Shown piece after piece: positions 35,281 to 43,447 of a stretch of 64,000 nt of DNA. The stretch is from assembly GCA_027064165.1 (NCBI GenBank), contig JAMOQE010000065.1:1-64000 (forward strand), given 5' to 3'. The DNA is from Thermodesulfatator sp. (lineage in GTDB: Bacteria; Desulfobacterota; Thermodesulfobacteria; Thermodesulfobacteriales; Thermodesulfobacteriaceae). The position numbers were made by a program, and so were the translations under genes. A model generated the notes under the pieces. The model saw only the letters and a program-made list of their open reading frames with translations, ran no database searches and was not told where the DNA came from. Each line of letters starts with the position of its first letter. Positions within the stretch are counted from its first letter, which is position 1.

Positions 35281-36447
35281 ATGTTAAAGACAATAAAAGA
35301 TTTTGAACTTAAGGGTAAAAGGGTTTTCATCAGGGTGGACTTTAATGTGCCTTTAGAGGGTGATAAAATCGTTGACGATACTAGGATTCTTGCAAGCTTG
35401 CCAACAATAAATTATGCAGTGCAATCCCAGGCAAAGGTCATTATTTGTTCTCATTTAGGAAGGCCAAAGGGGAAGAAAGTGCCGGAATATTCTTTGAAAC
35501 CTGTTTATGAGTACTTAAAAAAGCTTTTAAAAACCAGGGTAGAGTTTCTTGAAGAAATTTCTGACGAAGCCCTTTCTCATGCCTGTAAAGAGCTAAAAGA
35601 GGGAGAGGTGCTACTTCTTGAAAATGTAAGGTTTTATCCAGGAGAGACCAGAAATGATCCGGAGTTTGCTGCTGTTTTGGGGAAAAATGTGGATGTTTTT
35701 ATAAACGATGCTTTTTCTGTGTCTCATAGAGCTCATGCTTCTGTTGTGGGAGTTCCTGCTCTGGTAAAAGAAAAGGGAATAGGTTTTCAGATGGAAAAGG
35801 AGCTTAAATATCTTTCTAAAGTGGTTAGCAAGCCTGAACGTCCTTTCTTTGCTGTGGTAGGAGGTAGTAAGGTTTCAACGAAAATAGGAGTGCTTAAGAA
35901 TCTTATTTCCAAGCTGGATAAACTTATTATTGGTGGAGCTATGGCAAATACCTTTCTGGCTGCTCAGGGATACCCGGTAGGAGCTTCTTTTGTGGAAAGA
36001 GAATACATTGAAGTGGCAAAGAAGGTAATTAAAGAAGGCAGGGAGGAGGGAGTAAAGATTTATCTTCCTGTAGATGTAGTAGTTGAAAGAGAGGGCTCTG
36101 TAGAAGAAGTTGGGATAAAGGATGTTCGGGAAAAAGATGTAATTTATGATATAGGAAGCAGGAGTGTTGAATTTTTTTCAGATGCAATTAGTGGGGCGAA
36201 GACCGTGGTATGGAATGGCCCGCTGGGGTATTTTGAAAAGGCGCCTTTTCACCGGGGCACGGTTTTTATAGCCCGGAAAATAGCGGCTTTAAACGCTACC
36301 ACTGTAGCAGGGGGTGGAGATACTCTTGCAGCCATTAAACTGGCAGCAGTGGAAAGTGCATTTTCTTATGTTTCCACTGCAGGAGGAGCCTTTCTGGAAT
36401 ACCTTGAGGGTAAGGAATTGCCAGGCATAGCAGTGCTTAAATCGTAA
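35281..36447 (+). CDS. pgk: Phosphoglycerate kinase
   Basis: A 388-residue PGK. RVDFNVPLEG, the HLGRPKG loop, LLENVRFYPGE and DAFSVSHRAHAS form the 3-phosphoglycerate site. VVGGSKVSTKIGVL, NGPLGYFE and GGGDTLAAI form the nucleotide site. ATG 35281 and an immediately preceding GTG (35278) are both possible starts, with GGAGG just upstream. tpiA follows 24 nt later. Probably gluconeogenic here given ppsA in the same run of genes. Confidence 0.97.
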   Translation: MLKTIKDFELKGKRVFIRVDFNVPLEGDKIVDDTRILASLPTINYAVQSQAKVIICSHLGRPKGKKVPEYSLKPVYEYLKKLLKTRVEFLEEISDEALSHACKELKEGEVLLLENVRFYPGETRNDPEFAAVLGKNVDVFINDAFSVSHRAHASVVGVPALVKEKGIGFQMEKELKYLSKVVSKPERPFFAVVGGSKVSTKIGVLKNLISKLDKLIIGGAMANTFLAAQGYPVGASFVEREYIEVAKKVIKEGREEGVKIYLPVDVVVEREGSVEEVGIKDVREKDVIYDIGSRSVEFFSDAISGAKTVVWNGPLGYFEKAPFHRGTVFIARKIAALNATTVAGGGDTLAAIKLAAVESAFSYVSTAGGAFLEYLEGKELPGIAVLKS

Positions 36448-36471
36448 CTTTTACCCTTAAGGAGGTTTGAG

Positions 36472-37236
36472 ATGGGTAAGCCTTTATTTGCGGGAAACTG
36501 GAAAATGAACAAAGGCGTTGCAGAGACAAGGGAATTTTTTGAAAAATTCTTACCCCTGACAAAAGACATTGATTTTGAGAATAGAGAAATAATGATTGCT
36601 CCGCCATTTATTTCTCTTTCTGTAGCAAGTGAGATTGTAAAAGATAGTAAAATCTCCCTGGGAGCTCAGAATGCCTGCTGGGCGAAAAAGGGCGCTTTTA
36701 CAGGGGAAATTTCTCCTGTCATGTTAAAAGAGCTGGGAGTAAAATATGTAATTTTAGGCCATTCTGAAAGAAGGCATATTTTTGGAGAAAGCAATGAGCT
36801 TATAGCAAAGAGGGTAAAAGGGGTTTATGAAGAAGGGCTTATTCCTGTACTTTGTGTAGGAGAAACCCTTGAAGAAAGAGAAAAAGGGATAACTTTTGAA
36901 GTGGTGGAAAATCAGTTGAAAGAAGGACTGAAGGAAATTGGGAATTTAGATGGCGCTGAGCTGGTAATTGCTTATGAGCCTGTGTGGGCAATTGGCACAG
37001 GGAAAACCGCCACCCCTTCTCAGGCAGAAGAAGTGCATTCTTTTATAAGGCAGATCCTTGGTGAGATGTACGGTAAAAATGTTGCAGATGTTATAAGAAT
37101 TCTTTATGGAGGCAGTGTGAAGCCTGGCAACATAAAAGAGCTTATCGTACAACCAAATATAGATGGGGTGCTTGTAGGAGGTGCCTCTCTTGAGCCAGAA
37201 AGCTTCTTTGAAATCTGTAAGGTTGAGATTTCGTAG
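36472..37236 (+). CDS. tpiA: Triosephosphate isomerase
   Basis: A 254-residue TIM barrel. The substrate Asn/Lys (AGNWKMNKG), catalytic His (ILGHSERRHIFGE), catalytic Glu and the flexible loop (YEPVWAIGTGKTAT), and the phosphate-binding LYGGSV and DGVLVGGASL segments are all intact. It follows pgk with an AAGGAGG ribosome site. The TAG stop is immediately followed by the GTG start of the next gene. Confidence 0.98.
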   Translation: MGKPLFAGNWKMNKGVAETREFFEKFLPLTKDIDFENREIMIAPPFISLSVASEIVKDSKISLGAQNACWAKKGAFTGEISPVMLKELGVKYVILGHSERRHIFGESNELIAKRVKGVYEEGLIPVLCVGETLEEREKGITFEVVENQLKEGLKEIGNLDGAELVIAYEPVWAIGTGKTATPSQAEEVHSFIRQILGEMYGKNVADVIRILYGGSVKPGNIKELIVQPNIDGVLVGGASLEPESFFEICKVEIS

Positions 37237-37938
37237 GTGAAAGATCTTCCTGTACTTTTTCAAGAAATTGAGTACTTACAGAAGGCTTTTTTAAGAAAGG
37301 ATGAACACTTACTTGATAAACCTTTTTATCCTGTTGTTTCTCTTATAAAGGATCTTATTTTTCAAGACAATCAGATTTCCGAAGTGATTCTGGAAGTGTT
37401 AATGCGTGTTTCAAAGATGCTTTATTTCAAAAGCCAGTTAGTTTTATCTACTTTCCTTCACAGGGAAGAAAAGGAAGAGGAGGAAGAAGAAAAGGCAGGA
37501 GAGATTCAGGAAATGAGACCTGTGGCGCTGAGTCTTCCTACAAAAAGGCTTCTGTGGGAAGATGTCTTTTTACCTGAACCTTCTTATAATTTTTGGGAGA
37601 ACTTAAGAGAAGTACAATTTGAAGAAAAAGGCGATTTGATGATGTTATTAAAAGCCATTTTGAGAATTCTTGAGGCAGAAAAAAGTATCCAGGAGGTCGT
37701 AGAAAGGGATTTTTGTTACTTTATAGATGATTATATAGAAAAACTTCAGGAAGTATTACAAAAAAAAGGAGCCATTACTTTTAACGAATTGATTTCTGAA
37801 CTTGATTTTTCCTCTTCTGAGGCCCAAATTCATGTAGTTTATTATTTTCTGGCAGTGCTTTTTTTATGTTTTCAAGGGCTATGTTCTATAGTCCAGCAAG
37901 AAGAATTTGGAGAAATTCAGATTTTTAGAAATATCTAA
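37237..37938 (+). CDS. scpA: Divergent ScpA-like segregation/condensation protein
   Basis: A 233-residue acidic protein. The N-terminal helices (LEVLMRVSKMLYFKSQLVLS) resemble the ScpA kleisin region that contacts the SMC neck. An acidic stretch is in the middle. The C-terminus ITFNELISELDFSSSEAQIHVVYYFLAVLFL then EEFGEIQIFRN matches the ScpA winged helix. The usual EGPLDLLL motif near the N-terminus is not clear. It starts at GTG directly after tpiA. No scpB follows. Moderately sure of the family because of the C-terminal half. Confidence 0.7.
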   Translation: MKDLPVLFQEIEYLQKAFLRKDEHLLDKPFYPVVSLIKDLIFQDNQISEVILEVLMRVSKMLYFKSQLVLSTFLHREEKEEEEEEKAGEIQEMRPVALSLPTKRLLWEDVFLPEPSYNFWENLREVQFEEKGDLMMLLKAILRILEAEKSIQEVVERDFCYFIDDYIEKLQEVLQKKGAITFNELISELDFSSSEAQIHVVYYFLAVLFLCFQGLCSIVQQEEFGEIQIFRNI

Positions 37939-38029
37939 AAATATTAATAAAAATAGATAGTGAAATAATTCATAAATTTCTTGACAAATTTTTAAATCCT
38001 ATTAAAAAGACAGAAGTGGGGCGAGGGGG
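37939..38029 (+). promoter_or_regulatory. AT-rich leader in front of the ferredoxin-nuo operon
   Basis: A perfect TTGACA lies at 37981-37986, but the nearest -10-like TATTAA (38000-38005) is only 13 nt away, too close for a normal promoter; a TTAAAA gives 15 nt. A promoter is likely in this 91-bp gap, yet its -10 could not be fixed. A GAGGGGG ribosome site precedes ATG 38030. Confidence 0.35.
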
Positions 38030-38497
38030 ATGGCATACAAGATAGTGCACTTTCCAGAGAAATGTACCGGATGCAGGGAATGTGTCAAGGCCTGTGCCGA
38101 GGCTCATGGAGGTATTGCAAATTGTAAAATTTTTGAAGTAAAAAATACTTTTGCATTTTTTCACTGTATGCATTGTGGGAAGCCCAGGTGTGCAGAGGCC
38201 TGTCCTACTGGTGCTATTCAAAGAATTGAGGGAAAAATTGCTGGTTATGTTTTCAGGACACCTATTAAAGAACAAAATGTGGTGGCCTTTTTCAGTGAAA
38301 GGTGTGTAGGTTGTAAGAATTGTGTTGAAGCCTGTATGTTTGGAGCTATAGAGGAAAATCCATATCTTGGTATAATAAACAAGTGTGATCTCTGTTATGA
38401 AAGACTTAAAAAAAATGAATTGCCTTATTGTGTGGCAGCCTGCCCAAATGAAGCTTTGCAGCTGAAATATACTACTGTGGAGGCTGGAACAAAGTGA
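38030..38497 (+). CDS. Four-cluster ferredoxin subunit at the head of the nuo operon
   Basis: A 155-residue HycB/CooF/DmsB-like protein with 17 cysteines. The ligands fall in four groups: CTGCRECVKAC (12-22), CMHCGKPRCAEAC (46-58), CVGCKNCVEAC, and CDLC with CVAACP. This predicts four [4Fe-4S] clusters. No signal peptide, so cytoplasmic. It overlaps nuoA by 4 bases (GTGA). In an operon that lacks nuoEFG it is a good candidate for passing electrons to NuoB/NuoI, or for linking the complex to another dehydrogenase; this is inference. Confidence 0.85.
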   Translation: MAYKIVHFPEKCTGCRECVKACAEAHGGIANCKIFEVKNTFAFFHCMHCGKPRCAEACPTGAIQRIEGKIAGYVFRTPIKEQNVVAFFSERCVGCKNCVEACMFGAIEENPYLGIINKCDLCYERLKKNELPYCVAACPNEALQLKYTTVEAGTK

Positions 38498-38847
38498 AGG
38501 GGCTTTTTCCTTTTTTTCTGTTTTTCTTTTTGCTGTTGGTGCTCGGAATTGTATTAATTCTTCTCAATGATTTTCTGGGGCTTAAAAGGCATTCTAAAGA
38601 GAAGCTCATTGCCTATGAATGTGGTCTTGATCCTTCTGGAGATGCAAAAATTCCTTTTAGAATAAGATATTATTTAATTGCATTGGTTTTTCTCGTGTTT
38701 GATGTGGAGGTGGTTTTTCTTTATCCATGGGCTGTTGCTTTTGACGAGCTTTCCTGGTTTGGTTTTGTTGAAGTAACTGTTTTTATAATAGTGCTTCTTG
38801 TGGCTTATATATATGCCTGGAAAGAAGGAGCTTTAAAGTGGGAGTAG
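38494..38847 (+). CDS. nuoA: NADH-quinone oxidoreductase subunit A
   Basis: A 117-residue membrane protein with three spans. [25 protein letters not shown] and [15 protein letters not shown] are the NuoA signatures, including the acidic residue in the second helix. It starts at GTG 38494 overlapping the ferredoxin stop, and overlaps nuoB by 10 bases. It belongs to the proton-pumping membrane arm near the quinone site. Confidence 0.95.
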   Translation: MKGLFPFFLFFFLLLVLGIVLILLNDFLGLKRHSKEKLIAYECGLDPSGDAKIPFRIRYYLIALVFLVFDVEVVFLYPWAVAFDELSWFGFVEVTVFIIVLLVAYIYAWKEGALKWE

Positions 38848-39353
38848 AACGAGATACTATAGAAATAGCAGATGGAGTAAAGCAGATACCAGGAACTCCT
38901 GTTTTTATTACAAAATTTGATAAGGTTATTAACTGGGCAAGGGCAGGGTCCATGTGGCCTCTAACTTTTGGTCTTGCCTGCTGTGCCATAGAAATGATGG
39001 CAACAGGAGCAAGCCACTATGACCTTGACAGGTTTGGCATAATTTTTCGTGCTTCTCCCAGACAGGCGGATCTAATTATTGTGGCTGGAACAGTTACCAA
39101 AAAAATGGCTCCTGTCGTAAGAAGGGTGTACGATCAGATGCCAGAGCCCAAGTATGTAGTTGCAATGGGAAGCTGTGCATGCTCTGGTGGTGTTTTTCGC
39201 ACCTATTCTGTGGCACAGGGCTGTGATCAGTTTTTGCCTGTAGATGTCTACATACCCGGATGTCCTCCAAGGCCAGAGGCACTTCTTCATGGCCTGCTTA
39301 AACTTCAGGAAAAAATAAAAAAAGAAACAAAAAGGTGGGGCTTTTGGAGATAA
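38838..39353 (+). CDS. nuoB: NADH-quinone oxidoreductase subunit B
   Basis: A 171-residue NuoB. The four N2-cluster cysteines are present: the adjacent pair in [11 protein letters not shown], one in GSCACSGG and one in PGCPPRPE. NuoB carries the terminal cluster that reduces quinone. It starts at GTG 38838 inside the nuoA end and overlaps nuoC by 19 bases. Confidence 0.96.
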   Translation: MGVERDTIEIADGVKQIPGTPVFITKFDKVINWARAGSMWPLTFGLACCAIEMMATGASHYDLDRFGIIFRASPRQADLIIVAGTVTKKMAPVVRRVYDQMPEPKYVVAMGSCACSGGVFRTYSVAQGCDQFLPVDVYIPGCPPRPEALLHGLLKLQEKIKKETKRWGFWR

Positions 39354-39868
39354 TAGAGGCTTTAAAAGGGTTAAAAGAAGTCAGGAGTCTTGAGGAAAAG
39401 GAAGATGCCTGGGTTATTTGGACTGAAAGGGAGCTTACACTGCCCCTTATGAAGAAGCTCAAAGAGCTTGGCTTTAATTATCTTATAGACCTGTGCGGTG
39501 TGGATTATTTGAACTATAAGTCAGAGAAAAAAAACTTTAGATTTGAAGTTGTGTATCATCTTTACTCCCTTGAGCACAGGATACTTGTGAGGGTAAAGGT
39601 GGGCATTCCCGAGGAGGAGGCCTGGCAGTATTCTGTGTCTCATATCTGGAGCTGTGCTAACTGGCTTGAAAGGGAATGTTTTGACATGTTTGGGATAAAA
39701 TTTCTGGGGCACCCAAATTTAAAGAGGATTTTTATGCCGGAAGACTGGAAGGGGCATCCATTGAGAAAGGATTATCCGCTAAATATTGAAGGAGAAGAGG
39801 AGTGGGAGACTTATAAAAAGCTTGTAGAAAGGCATAAGAGGAAGAGAGGAGATGCAGCCACTCATTGA
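39335..39868 (+). CDS. nuoC: NADH-quinone oxidoreductase subunit C
   Basis: A 177-residue Nuo[23 protein letters not shown], the [21 protein letters not shown] motif and the [13 protein letters not shown] end are typical of the 30-kDa subunit. It is separate from NuoD rather than fused. It starts at GTG 39335 within nuoB and overlaps nuoD by 17 bases. The C-terminal tail is short and basic. Confidence 0.95.
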   Translation: MGLLEIIEALKGLKEVRSLEEKEDAWVIWTERELTLPLMKKLKELGFNYLIDLCGVDYLNYKSEKKNFRFEVVYHLYSLEHRILVRVKVGIPEEEAWQYSVSHIWSCANWLERECFDMFGIKFLGHPNLKRIFMPEDWKGHPLRKDYPLNIEGEEEWETYKKLVERHKRKRGDAATH

Positions 39869-41081
39869 ACTTGAGAAGAGGCAGGTAGGGGAGGAGGCCT
39901 GGGAAGAGCCTTTTTTCCTGAACATGGGGCCCCAGCATCCTTCTACTCATGGAGTTTTACGGCTTAGAATAGAGCTTGAAGGTGAAACCATTGTAAACTG
40001 TGAGCCTGTTATAGGTTATCTTCACAGGGGCATTGAAAAGCTTGCAGAGACTTTAAATCCTAATCAGTGTATTCTTCTGAGTGACAGGCTGGATTATATT
40101 TCTTCAGTTGCAAACAATGTAGCATTTGCCCTTGCCTTTGAGAGGCTTATGAAGATTGAGGTGCCAAGAAGGGCAAGGCTTATAAGAACCATTGTTTCAG
40201 AAATGGCAAGGCTTTGCAGCCATCTTCTCTGGCTTGCCACTCATGCCCTTGATATAGGTGCTATAACTGTTTTTCTTTACTGTTTCAGAGAAAGAGAGTG
40301 GCTTCTTCAGATTTTTGAAAAGATCTGTGGAGCGAGACTTACTCATGGATATGTGAGGGTGGGAGGAGTAAGGCGGGATTTCACTCCGGAGGTAGTAGAG
40401 GAGCTTTACGAATTTGTGCGGGTATTTCCTGAAAGAATTCTTGATTATGAAACCCTGCTTGATGAAAATAGGATCTGGCTAAAAAGGACAAAGGGTATAG
40501 GGGTAGTTTCTCCCGAGAAAGCTATAGATCTGGGGCTTACAGGCCCATCTCTTAGAGGTTCTGGAGTACCTTATGATGTAAGGAAGTTCAGGCCGTATGA
40601 TGCCTATGACGAGGTAGAATTTCTGGTACCCACCGGGAAAAATGGAGATACTTATGATAGGTATAAGGTGAGAATGCAGGAGATGAGGCAATCTGCAAGC
40701 ATTATAAAGCAGTGTTTGGATAAACTTTCTGAGACAGAAGGGGAGCCTGTTCTTTCTGAAAAGGCTCCGGACCTTTTGCTTCCTAAGATGAGAAAAGAAG
40801 TCTGCCCCATGCTTACTCCAAAGGGGAAGGTAGTTTTTAGGACAAGGAAAAAGGAGATTATTCCCAAAGGGGAGGCCTTTGCTTCTATTGAAGCTCCCAA
40901 GGGAGAGCTTGCTGTATATGTGATAAGTGATGGGACAGATACTCCCTGGAGGCTCAGGATAAGAACCCCTTCTTTTGTGCATATTTCTGCTATTCCTTAC
41001 CTTGCTAAGGGACACATGATAGCGGATCTTGTGGCTATAATTGGTACTCTGGACATTGTGCTTGGAGATTCTGACAAGTGA
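39852..41081 (+). CDS. nuoD: NADH-quinone oxidoreductase subunit D
   Basis: A 409-residue 49-kDa-type subunit. NMGPQHPSTHGVLRL forms part of the quinone site. YLHRGIEKLAE, RLCSHLLWLATHALDIGA and GKNGDTYDRYKVRM are conserved. The C-terminus ends with HMIADLVAIIGTLDIVLGD. It lacks the NiFe-binding cysteines of related hydrogenases, so this is a true quinone-reducing complex. Start ATG 39852. Confidence 0.96.
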   Translation: MQPLIELEKRQVGEEAWEEPFFLNMGPQHPSTHGVLRLRIELEGETIVNCEPVIGYLHRGIEKLAETLNPNQCILLSDRLDYISSVANNVAFALAFERLMKIEVPRRARLIRTIVSEMARLCSHLLWLATHALDIGAITVFLYCFREREWLLQIFEKICGARLTHGYVRVGGVRRDFTPEVVEELYEFVRVFPERILDYETLLDENRIWLKRTKGIGVVSPEKAIDLGLTGPSLRGSGVPYDVRKFRPYDAYDEVEFLVPTGKNGDTYDRYKVRMQEMRQSASIIKQCLDKLSETEGEPVLSEKAPDLLLPKMRKEVCPMLTPKGKVVFRTRKKEIIPKGEAFASIEAPKGELAVYVISDGTDTPWRLRIRTPSFVHISAIPYLAKGHMIADLVAIIGTLDIVLGDSDK

Positions 41082-41088
41082 GGAGGAG

Positions 41089-42057
41089 ATGAGCGAGCTA
41101 ATCTGTCTGCTGATTTGTAGTGTAATTTTGCTTGTAATTGCTCTTTTGCATGTAGCTTATCTTACTTATGCGGAAAGGAAAATTATTGCCAGGATGCAGC
41201 AGAGGCTTGGGCCAAACAGGGTGGGACCAAGGGGACTTCTCCAGCCCTTTGCAGACATGCTGAAGCTACTTACCAAGGAACCTATTATTCCTTATGGAGT
41301 GGATAAAAACATTTTTGTGCTTGCTCCGCTTATTTCTCTTGTGTGTGCAGGTTCCGGGCTTGCTTTTATCCCTTTGTGGTCAAATTTTGTGCTCTCAAAT
41401 GCTAATGTGGGCCTGCTTTTTATTCTGGCTTTGAGTTCTCTTAGTGCTTATGGAATAATTCTTGCAGGCTGGTCTTCAAACTCAAGATATGCGCTTCTTG
41501 GGGGTTTGAGGTCCGCTGCTCAGGTAATAAGTTATGAGATTGCTATGGGGCTTTCTCTTCTGAGTGTTGTAGTTATGGCAGGAAGTTTTAATCTGGGAGA
41601 TATAGTAAGGGCACAGGCTAACTTGCCCTGGAAGGCCTTTCTTTTTCCTCAAATAATAGGTTTTGTAGTGTTTTTAATCTCAGCGGTTGCTGAGTGTAAC
41701 AGGGTGCCTTTTGACCTTCCGGAGGCAGAAAGTGAACTTGTGGCAGGGTATTTTGTGGAGTATAGTGGAATGAGGTTTGCCCTGTTTTATCTGGCAGAGT
41801 ACTTTGCCATGCTTGTAATGAGTGGTCTTGCTGTAACCTGTTTTCTTGGAGGGTGGTTGGGGCCTTTTTCCATACCAGGGCTTCCCTTTTTCTGGTTTTT
41901 ATTGAAGTTATATGCTTTTTTATTTTTTTATATCTGGCTCAGGGCAACCCTTCCCAGATACAGGTATGACCAGCTTATGGACCTTGGCTGGAAGCTTCTT
42001 ATACCACTTGCTATTTTGAACCTATTTTTGACTGCAATTATAAAACTACTTGTGTGA
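41089..42057 (+). CDS. nuoH: NADH-quinone oxidoreductase subunit H
   Basis: A 322-residue protein with about eight spans. YAERKIIARMQQRLGPNRVGP and LLQPFADMLKLLTKE near the N-terminus and AECNRVPFDLPEAESELVAG in the middle are hallmark NuoH sequences lining the quinone channel. ATG 41089 follows GAGGAGG; an upstream in-frame ATG (41041) lies inside nuoD and is rejected. Confidence 0.96.
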   Translation: MSELICLLICSVILLVIALLHVAYLTYAERKIIARMQQRLGPNRVGPRGLLQPFADMLKLLTKEPIIPYGVDKNIFVLAPLISLVCAGSGLAFIPLWSNFVLSNANVGLLFILALSSLSAYGIILAGWSSNSRYALLGGLRSAAQVISYEIAMGLSLLSVVVMAGSFNLGDIVRAQANLPWKAFLFPQIIGFVVFLISAVAECNRVPFDLPEAESELVAGYFVEYSGMRFALFYLAEYFAMLVMSGLAVTCFLGGWLGPFSIPGLPFFWFLLKLYAFLFFYIWLRATLPRYRYDQLMDLGWKLLIPLAILNLFLTAIIKLLV

Positions 42058-42065
42058 GAGGGAAA

Positions 42066-42608
42066 ATGAGTTTTATTAAAAAAATATTTTTTGTTGAGAT
42101 TTTAAAGGGCCTGCTTTTGACACTGAGGAAGATGCTTTTTGCAAGGCCTGTAACTATTGAGTATCCTGAGAAGGTAAGGCCTGTGCCAGCATCTGGCTTT
42201 AGAGGAAGACACGCCCTTGTAAGGGATCCTGAGACAGGGGATACCCGTTGCATTGCGTGTCTCAGGTGCGTGAAAGTGTGTCCTTCCAACTGTATTAATG
42301 TGGAGTATGTGTGTGATACAGAGAAAAAGTGTCGTGTAGTAACCAAGTATGAGATAGATGCTTTAAGGTGTGTGTATTGTGCTTATTGTGTGGAGGTCTG
42401 TCCAGTGAATGCCATTGTGCTTACTGAGTATTATGAATATGCAGGAAGTTCAAGGGAGGAGCTCTTTTTTGACAAAGAGAAACTTCTCAAAAACTGGGAT
42501 GAGTTTATTGCTGATAAAGAAAGGCCGTATTTTAATCCTTTCTGGAGGCCAGAGGGCATTCCAGAAAAGTTTTTGCCTGTTAAAAAGAGGAAGTTTAAAG
42601 GAGTTTAG
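42066..42608 (+). CDS. nuoI: NADH-quinone oxidoreductase subunit I
   Basis: A 180-residue NuoI. Two [4Fe-4S] motifs (CIACLRCVKVCP and CVYCAYCVEVCP) bind clusters N6a and N6b. An N-terminal amphipathic helix anchors it to the membrane. It likely starts at ATG 42066 with GAGAGGG just upstream; a GTG at 42054 overlapping the nuoH stop is the alternative. In this operon it would be the entry point for electrons from the upstream ferredoxin, by inference. Confidence 0.95.
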   Translation: MSFIKKIFFVEILKGLLLTLRKMLFARPVTIEYPEKVRPVPASGFRGRHALVRDPETGDTRCIACLRCVKVCPSNCINVEYVCDTEKKCRVVTKYEIDALRCVYCAYCVEVCPVNAIVLTEYYEYAGSSREELFFDKEKLLKNWDEFIADKERPYFNPFWRPEGIPEKFLPVKKRKFKGV

Positions 42609-42617
42609 GGCTTAAAA

Positions 42618-43145
42618 ATGGAAAAGTTAGTATTTTATTACCTTGCCTTTGCTATGATCGCTTCAGGGATAGGTGCGGTGGTTTCCAGAAATCCTGTGCA
42701 TACCGTGCTTTTTGTGCTTGGTCTTGTATTGCACCAGGCTTTGCTCCTTTTTACCCTTGGCTCTGAGTTTCTGGCTGCGGTGCAGGTGATAGTATACGCT
42801 GGAGCTGTGCTTGTATTATTTCTTTTTGTTGTTTATCTTATCAACTTGAAAAAAGAGACCTTAAAAAGGCGCTTTATAAAAAATTTTTCTCCTTGTTTTC
42901 TTATCTTTCTTCTATTTACTTTAATTGTTGTAAAGACCTTGCTTTTTTTGCCTGCCCTTACCTCTCATTTTAAAGCCAGGTTGCCTTTTCCCAAGGGGGG
43001 GAGTCCACTTTACTTTATGGCAAAAAATCTTTTTCAAACTTACCTTTTTCAATTTGAATTGATAGGAGTGGTCCTCCTTGTGGTGGTGCTTGGAGCAGTG
43101 TTTTTGCTGAGAAGACTTGACAATCCTTCTGAGGAGGGGAAATGA
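42618..43145 (+). CDS. nuoJ: NADH-quinone oxidoreductase subunit J
   Basis: A 175-residue five-span membrane protein. SRNPVHTVLFVLGLVLHQA, LGSEFLAAVQVIVYAGAVLVLFLFV and the GVVLLVVVLGAV end are typical of NuoJ, whose TM3 rotation links quinone reduction to pumping. It overlaps nuoK by 4 bases (ATGA). Confidence 0.94.
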   Translation: MEKLVFYYLAFAMIASGIGAVVSRNPVHTVLFVLGLVLHQALLLFTLGSEFLAAVQVIVYAGAVLVLFLFVVYLINLKKETLKRRFIKNFSPCFLIFLLFTLIVVKTLLFLPALTSHFKARLPFPKGGSPLYFMAKNLFQTYLFQFELIGVVLLVVVLGAVFLLRRLDNPSEEGK

Positions 43146-43444
43146 TACCTTTTAGTTATTATGTAATTCTTGCTATTACTTTGATTTTTATAGGAATTTT
43201 TGGAATGGTTTTCCGGAGGAATCTTATAGTAATGTGTGCCTGCATAGAGATAGTAATAAATGCCCTGATTGTGCTTTTTGCAGCAATTTCTTATTTTCAT
43301 CGGGACACCACAGGTTATATTGTGGTATTTTTTTTAATTGCCATGGCAGCTGCTGAGGCTGCAGTAGGCCTAACTCTTATAGTACTACTTTATAAAAAAC
43401 AGAGAGCAATTCACTCTGAGGAGGTAAGTGAGCTTAAGGGGTAA
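43142..43444 (+). CDS. nuoK: NADH-quinone oxidoreductase subunit K
   Basis: A 100-residue three-span protein. CACIEIVINALIVLFAAISY has the membrane-embedded Glu of helix 2, and AMAAAEAAVGLTLIVLLYK the second one. Both Glu residues needed for proton transfer are present. It starts within the nuoJ stop. Confidence 0.95.
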   Translation: MIPFSYYVILAITLIFIGIFGMVFRRNLIVMCACIEIVINALIVLFAAISYFHRDTTGYIVVFFLIAMAAAEAAVGLTLIVLLYKKQRAIHSEEVSELKG

Positions 43445-43447
43445 GTA

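Noticed and set aside
37981-38005. A standard promoter TTGACA/TATTAA for the nuo operon
   Set aside because: The spacer is only 13 nt, which does not fit sigma-70-type promoters; recorded only as a regulatory region of low confidence.
41041-41088. A longer nuoH starting at 41041
   Set aside because: The added residues lie within nuoD and are not membrane-like; ATG 41089 has a GAGGAGG ribosome site.
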